Below, piece after piece: positions 5,572 through 8,403 of a DNA stretch of 8,403 nucleotides. The stretch lies in contig NZ_CALIBH010000176.1 in assembly GCF_938045775.1 (NCBI RefSeq), positions 1 to 8,403 on the forward strand, written 5' to 3'. The position numbers were made by a program, and so were the translations under genes. The notes under the pieces were generated by a model. The model made no database searches. It saw only the letters and a list, made by a program, of their open reading frames with translations, and was not told the DNA's origin. Source of the DNA: an uncultured Campylobacter sp. Lineage in GTDB: Bacteria; Campylobacterota; Campylobacteria; Campylobacterales; Campylobacteraceae. The number at the start of each line of letters is the position of its first letter. Positions within the stretch are counted from its first letter, which is position 1.

Positions 5572-5734
5572 AACCGCGAAAAACAAACGGCGCAAAATTT
5601 TAAATTTAGCCGTGCGCTCGCCAAATCCGCTGCTGATTACGAGCTCGTGCGCGCTAGAAGCACGCTCAATGTCTTCGCATTATTTCATCCGCGCCCGCGC
5701 CGCAAGATCAAATTCATAAATTCTAAATCCGTTT

Positions 5735-5745
5735 TGCGTTATCAT
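5735..5745 (+). promoter_or_regulatory. possible promoter of the ydfG-nhaC unit
   Basis: TATCAT at 5740-5745, with a TG four bases further upstream, is the best -10-like match in the 240-bp gap before ydfG and would give a leader of about 30 nt. The match is imperfect, and there is no -35 box. Confidence 0.3.
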
Positions 5746-5770
5746 TGCGCTAAATTTAAAATTTTACGCA

Positions 5771-5776
5771 AAGGGG
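5771..5776 (+). promoter_or_regulatory. ydfG ribosome-binding site
   Basis: AAGGGG lies 5 nt before the ATG at 5782. It fixes the start there rather than at the in-frame ATG at 5560, which would add 74 residues with no counterpart in the family and would overlap the promoter of the divergent gene. Confidence 0.75.
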
Positions 5777-5781
5777 ATTAT

Positions 5782-6528
5782 ATGAAAAATACGGCATTCA
5801 TCACGGGCGCTACGAGCGGCTTTGGTGAGGCGATCGCCAGGGCGCTTAGCGCGCAGGGCTATAAGATTATTGCGCTTGGGCGTCGCAAAGATCGGCTACA
5901 AAAGCTAGCCGGCGAGCTCGGCAATACGCATATTATCGCCGCGGATATTCGCGATAAAGCTGCGGTGTTTGACGCCGTAAGCGCGCTGCCTGCAAATTTC
6001 AAAGACGTCGAGGTGCTCGTAAATAACGCAGGCCTTGCGCTCGGGCTTGAGGGGATCGCGCAGACGCCCGTTGAGGATTTGGAGACGATGGTCGATACGA
6101 ATATCAAAGGCGTGCTGTATTCGACCAAGGCGGTGCTGCCGCTGATGATCGCGCGCAAAAGCGGCTATATCTTCAATCTCGGCTCGACTGCGGGCGCGTG
6201 GCCCTATCCGGGTAGCCACGTTTACGGCGCGAGCAAGGCGTTTATCAAGCAGTTTAGCCGCAATATTCGCAACGACCTGCGCGGCACCGGCATCCGCGTA
6301 ACGGAGATCGCGCCGGGAATCTGTAAGAGTGAGTTTAGCGAGGTGCGCTTTAAAGGCGACGTAGTGCGCGCTGCGGCCGTGTATGAGGGGGTCGATGCGA
6401 TCCTGCCCGAGGACATCGCGCAGATCGTGCTAAGCTGCCTAGCGATGCCCCGTCGTGTAAATATCAACGTCGTAGAGGCGATGGCGACGCAGCAGAGCTG
6501 GGCTGGGCTTTTTATCGAAAAGCATTAA
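5782..6528 (+). CDS. ydfG: NADP-dependent 3-hydroxy acid / serine dehydrogenase (YdfG-type SDR)
   Basis: This gene encodes a 248-residue cytoplasmic short-chain dehydrogenase, the same length as E. coli YdfG and very similar along its whole length. The cofactor glycine motif TGATSGFG is at residues 8-15, and the following GRR (33-35) carries the arginines that select NADP(H). NNAG is at 81-84, and the catalytic set is Asn107, Ser135 (in GSTAG), Tyr148 and Lys152 (YGASK). The family-specific segments WPYPG, FSEVRFKGD and the closing QSWAGL match YdfG. E. coli YdfG oxidises L-allo-threonine, L-serine and other 3-hydroxy acids and reduces malonic semialdehyde; the same chemistry is inferred here. 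The gene is followed 16 nt later by an NhaC-family antiporter, suggesting one operon. Family assignment is very confident; the preferred substrate in this organism is not known. Confidence 0.9.
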   Translation: MKNTAFITGATSGFGEAIARALSAQGYKIIALGRRKDRLQKLAGELGNTHIIAADIRDKAAVFDAVSALPANFKDVEVLVNNAGLALGLEGIAQTPVEDLETMVDTNIKGVLYSTKAVLPLMIARKSGYIFNLGSTAGAWPYPGSHVYGASKAFIKQFSRNIRNDLRGTGIRVTEIAPGICKSEFSEVRFKGDVVRAAAVYEGVDAILPEDIAQIVLSCLAMPRRVNINVVEAMATQQSWAGLFIEKH

Positions 6529-6544
6529 ATTTTAAGGCGAGAAA

Positions 6545-8239
6545 ATGAAAAAAATTCTATTACTAATGTTTTTATCGGTTGCCACGTTTGCGGTAGATGA
6601 CGCGACCAGACAGCATAATGCCGAGCTTTTCGGCATCTGGACGCTGGTGCCGCCCGTCGTGGCGATCGCGCTTGCCTTTATTACCAAAGAGGTGATCCTA
6701 TCGCTTTTCATCGGCGTTTTTAGCGGCACCTATATGCTTGCAGTCGTCGGCAACAATCCGATCTCCGCGCTTGTGGGCAGCTTTACGGATCTGGTCTCGC
6801 GCGTGGTGAGCTCAATGGCTAGCAAAGGCAACGCGGGCGTGCTTTTACAGGTGCTTTGTATCGGCGGCGTGGTCGCTCTGATTAGCAGGACGGGCGGCAC
6901 GAAAGCCGTGGCGCTTTGGATTAGCAAGCGCGCCAAAACCGGTATCTCGGCGCAAATTTCAACGTGGATTATGGGTCTTTTCGTATTTTTTGACGACTAC
7001 GCAAATGCTCTGATCGTAGGCCCCGTCATGAGGCCGATCACCGATAAATTTAGAGTCAGCCGCGAAAAGCTCGCCTTTATCATCGACGCCACCGCCGCAC
7101 CGATTGCGGGTATCGCGCTAATTTCTACCTGGGTAGGGCTCGAAGTCTCTCTGATAAGAGCGGGATATGATCAGATCGGCGTGCAAAACGTAAACGCTTT
7201 CTCGATCTTCGTGCAGACCATGCCGTATCGCTTCTACAATCTTTTCATGCTCGCTTTCGTGCTTTACGTAGCGTTCATGCGTAGAGATTTCGGACCAATG
7301 CTCTCCGCCGAAAGGCGAGCGGCGAGCGGCGAAATCCACTCCAAAAATTCTAACATCGCCGAGCTAGAAGATAAAACGCTAGAGCCCAAAGAGGGGATCA
7401 AGCCGCAAGCTTCAAATGCCGTCATCCCGCTTATAGTGCTAATCTGCGGTGCGTTTGCAAGTTTTTATTTCAGCGGGCTAAGCAAGCTTGAGGGCGATGC
7501 CCTCGCGGCCGCAAAAGCCGCTCCGCTAAGCTTTATGACGCTTCAGGCGACCTTCGGCAACGCAAACTCGTCGGTCGCGCTTTTTCAAGCGGCGCTTCTT
7601 GCTACGGTCGTGTCTATATTTATGAGCGTTTACCGTAAAATTTTTAACGTCAGAGAGGCGATCTCTACGTGGATAAAGGGGTGGAAGACAATGATCGTCA
7701 CGATCGTGATCTTGCTGCTTGCATGGTCGCTCAGCTCTGTCATCAAGGAGCTCGGCACGTCGCGCTATCTAGTCGATATGCTGAGCCAAAACACGCCGAA
7801 ATTTTTGCTTCCGGTAGCGATTTTCGTGCTGGGCTCGTTCATTAGCTTTTCGACGGGCACGAGTTACGGCACGATGGGAATCCTAATGCCGCTTGCCATA
7901 CCTTTGGCAAACGCCGTGGGACTTCACTACGGGCTTTCGGGTGATGCGCTTCACGCCTATATGATCGTAAATATCTCTGGCGTGCTTACGGGCGCCATTT
8001 TCGGCGATCACTGCTCGCCGATTTCGGACACCACGATCCTTTCGTCGATGGGCGCGGGCTGCGATCATATCGAGCACGTAAAGACGCAGATGCCTTACGC
8101 TCTATCCGTCGGCGCGGTCGCCGTGGTGGCGGGCTATCTGCCCGTAGCGCTAGGGCTTAGCGTCTGGATCGCACTGCCGATGGGGCTTGCCGTTACGTGG
8201 GCTCTCGTGCGGTTCGCAGGTAAAAAAATAGAGGAGTAG
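6545..8239 (+). CDS. NhaC-family Na+/H+ antiporter or related exchanger
   Basis: This gene encodes a 564-residue polytopic inner-membrane protein with many hydrophobic segments from about residue 32 to 557. Hallmarks of the NhaC family are visible: FFDDYANALIVGP (148-160), DATAAPIAGIALISTW (181-196), the SFSTGTSYGTMGI re-entrant-type segment (434-446) and GDHCSPISDTTILSS (487-501). The N-terminus (MKKILLLMFLSVATFA) looks like a cleavable signal peptide before a short periplasmic stretch. A hydrophilic loop lies at about 250-292. Family members exchange Na+ for H+, and some, such as B. subtilis MleN, couple this to malate/lactate exchange; the substrate here cannot be read from sequence. AAGGCGAG precedes the ATG. 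The close spacing after ydfG suggests joint expression, which makes an organic-acid or amino-acid substrate conceivable. Confidence 0.85.
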   Translation: MKKILLLMFLSVATFAVDDATRQHNAELFGIWTLVPPVVAIALAFITKEVILSLFIGVFSGTYMLAVVGNNPISALVGSFTDLVSRVVSSMASKGNAGVLLQVLCIGGVVALISRTGGTKAVALWISKRAKTGISAQISTWIMGLFVFFDDYANALIVGPVMRPITDKFRVSREKLAFIIDATAAPIAGIALISTWVGLEVSLIRAGYDQIGVQNVNAFSIFVQTMPYRFYNLFMLAFVLYVAFMRRDFGPMLSAERRAASGEIHSKNSNIAELEDKTLEPKEGIKPQASNAVIPLIVLICGAFASFYFSGLSKLEGDALAAAKAAPLSFMTLQATFGNANSSVALFQAALLATVVSIFMSVYRKIFNVREAISTWIKGWKTMIVTIVILLLAWSLSSVIKELGTSRYLVDMLSQNTPKFLLPVAIFVLGSFISFSTGTSYGTMGILMPLAIPLANAVGLHYGLSGDALHAYMIVNISGVLTGAIFGDHCSPISDTTILSSMGAGCDHIEHVKTQMPYALSVGAVAVVAGYLPVALGLSVWIALPMGLAVTWALVRFAGKKIEE

Positions 8240-8244
8240 CTCCC

Positions 8245-8265
8245 GCAAATTTTAAATTTGCTTTT
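8245..8265 (+). terminator. possible terminator after the antiporter gene
   Basis: GCAAATTT (8245-8252) and AAATTTGC (8254-8261) are perfect inverted repeats one base apart, followed by TTTT. A stem of 7 bp with a 3-nt loop is possible, but it is AT-rich and the T-run is short. It starts 5 nt after the antiporter stop. Confidence 0.4.
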
Positions 8266-8272
8266 AAATTTT

Positions 8273-8296
8273 GAATTCCGCAGCGATGCGGAATTC
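8273..8296. repeat. perfect 9-bp inverted repeat
   Basis: GAATTCCGC (8273-8281) and GCGGAATTC (8288-8296) flank the 6-nt loop AGCGAT. It could form a stable hairpin in RNA and help close the antiporter transcript, although no T-run follows. Confidence 0.6.
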
Positions 8297-8323
8297 TACT
8301 GGGCGAAATTCTAATCCGCCTCG

Positions 8324-8348
8324 CGGAATTTCACTCTGTAAAATTCCG
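8324..8348. repeat. second inverted repeat with the same CGGAATT core
   Basis: CGGAATTT (8324-8331) pairs with AAATTCCG (8341-8348) around a 9-nt loop. It shares the CGGAATT core with the hairpin at 8273-8296, so the two may be copies of one small intergenic element. The rest of the stretch to the window edge is AT-rich and shows no gene. Confidence 0.5.
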
Positions 8349-8403
8349 TCGCGCTAGTAAAATTTTAAAACGAAATTTCAAAAAGCGCGAGCAAATTTTA
8401 AAA

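Noticed and set aside
5560..5781. N-terminal extension of the YdfG-type dehydrogenase (74 residues)
   Set aside because: The extension has no family counterpart, overlaps the divergent promoter, and a good ribosome site precedes the ATG at 5782 where YdfG homology begins.
5859..6467. Several minus-strand open frames opposite ydfG
   Set aside because: The YdfG protein matches its family along the full length on the plus strand; the opposite frames have no family resemblance or ribosome sites.
6532..8077. Minus-strand open frames opposite the NhaC-family gene
   Set aside because: Antisense shadows of a clear membrane transporter gene.

Overview
The window looks like chromosomal DNA of a Campylobacter-type epsilonproteobacterium. 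The best evidence is the gene at 1828-3036. It encodes a 402-residue porin whose N-terminus (MKLVKLSLAAA... then PLEEAIKDVDLNGY) closely matches the Campylobacter major outer membrane protein (MOMP/PorA) family. Other support comes from AT-rich promoters with TATAAT -10 boxes and no clear -35, and from short AAATT-rich intergenic DNA. Most genes are GC-richer than in C. jejuni, which suggests one of the higher-GC oral or gut species (for example the C. gracilis/rectus/showae group). That species guess is inference.

Layout, left to right. (1) 1-376, minus: a partial EamA/DMT-type transporter frame that runs off the left edge and has no usable start codon. (2) 377-648: non-coding, with a diverged direct-repeat pair. 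(3) 649-1035: a small lipoprotein of unknown function. (4) 1036-1785: about 750 bp without a gene. It holds short AT-rich repeats, an imperfect inverted repeat, and a compact transcription unit (perfect extended -10 followed about 35 nt later by a rho-independent terminator) that could encode an RNA of about 57 nt. Next come three helically phased TCGGTAA repeats and the porin promoter. (5) 1828-3036: the porin, closed by a strong terminator. (6) 3112-4240: a c-type cytochrome and a DJ-1/PfpI-family protein with operon-like spacing. (7) 4241-4822: a probably decayed hypothetical gene. (8) 4844-5539, minus: a polytopic membrane protein of unknown function. (9) 5782-8239: a YdfG-type 3-hydroxy acid/serine dehydrogenase followed 16 nt later by an NhaC-family antiporter, probably one operon. 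(10) 8240-8403: closely spaced inverted repeats.

The observation most worth following is in front of the porin. The predicted small RNA carries ten bases (1643-1652) perfectly complementary to the porin Shine-Dalgarno region (1815-1824). It may be a porin-repressing sRNA encoded beside its target, or a leader/attenuator controlling the porin in cis. The rest is mostly ordinary core-type Campylobacter content: envelope, periplasmic electron transfer, oxidative/carbonyl stress, and hydroxy-acid or ion metabolism.
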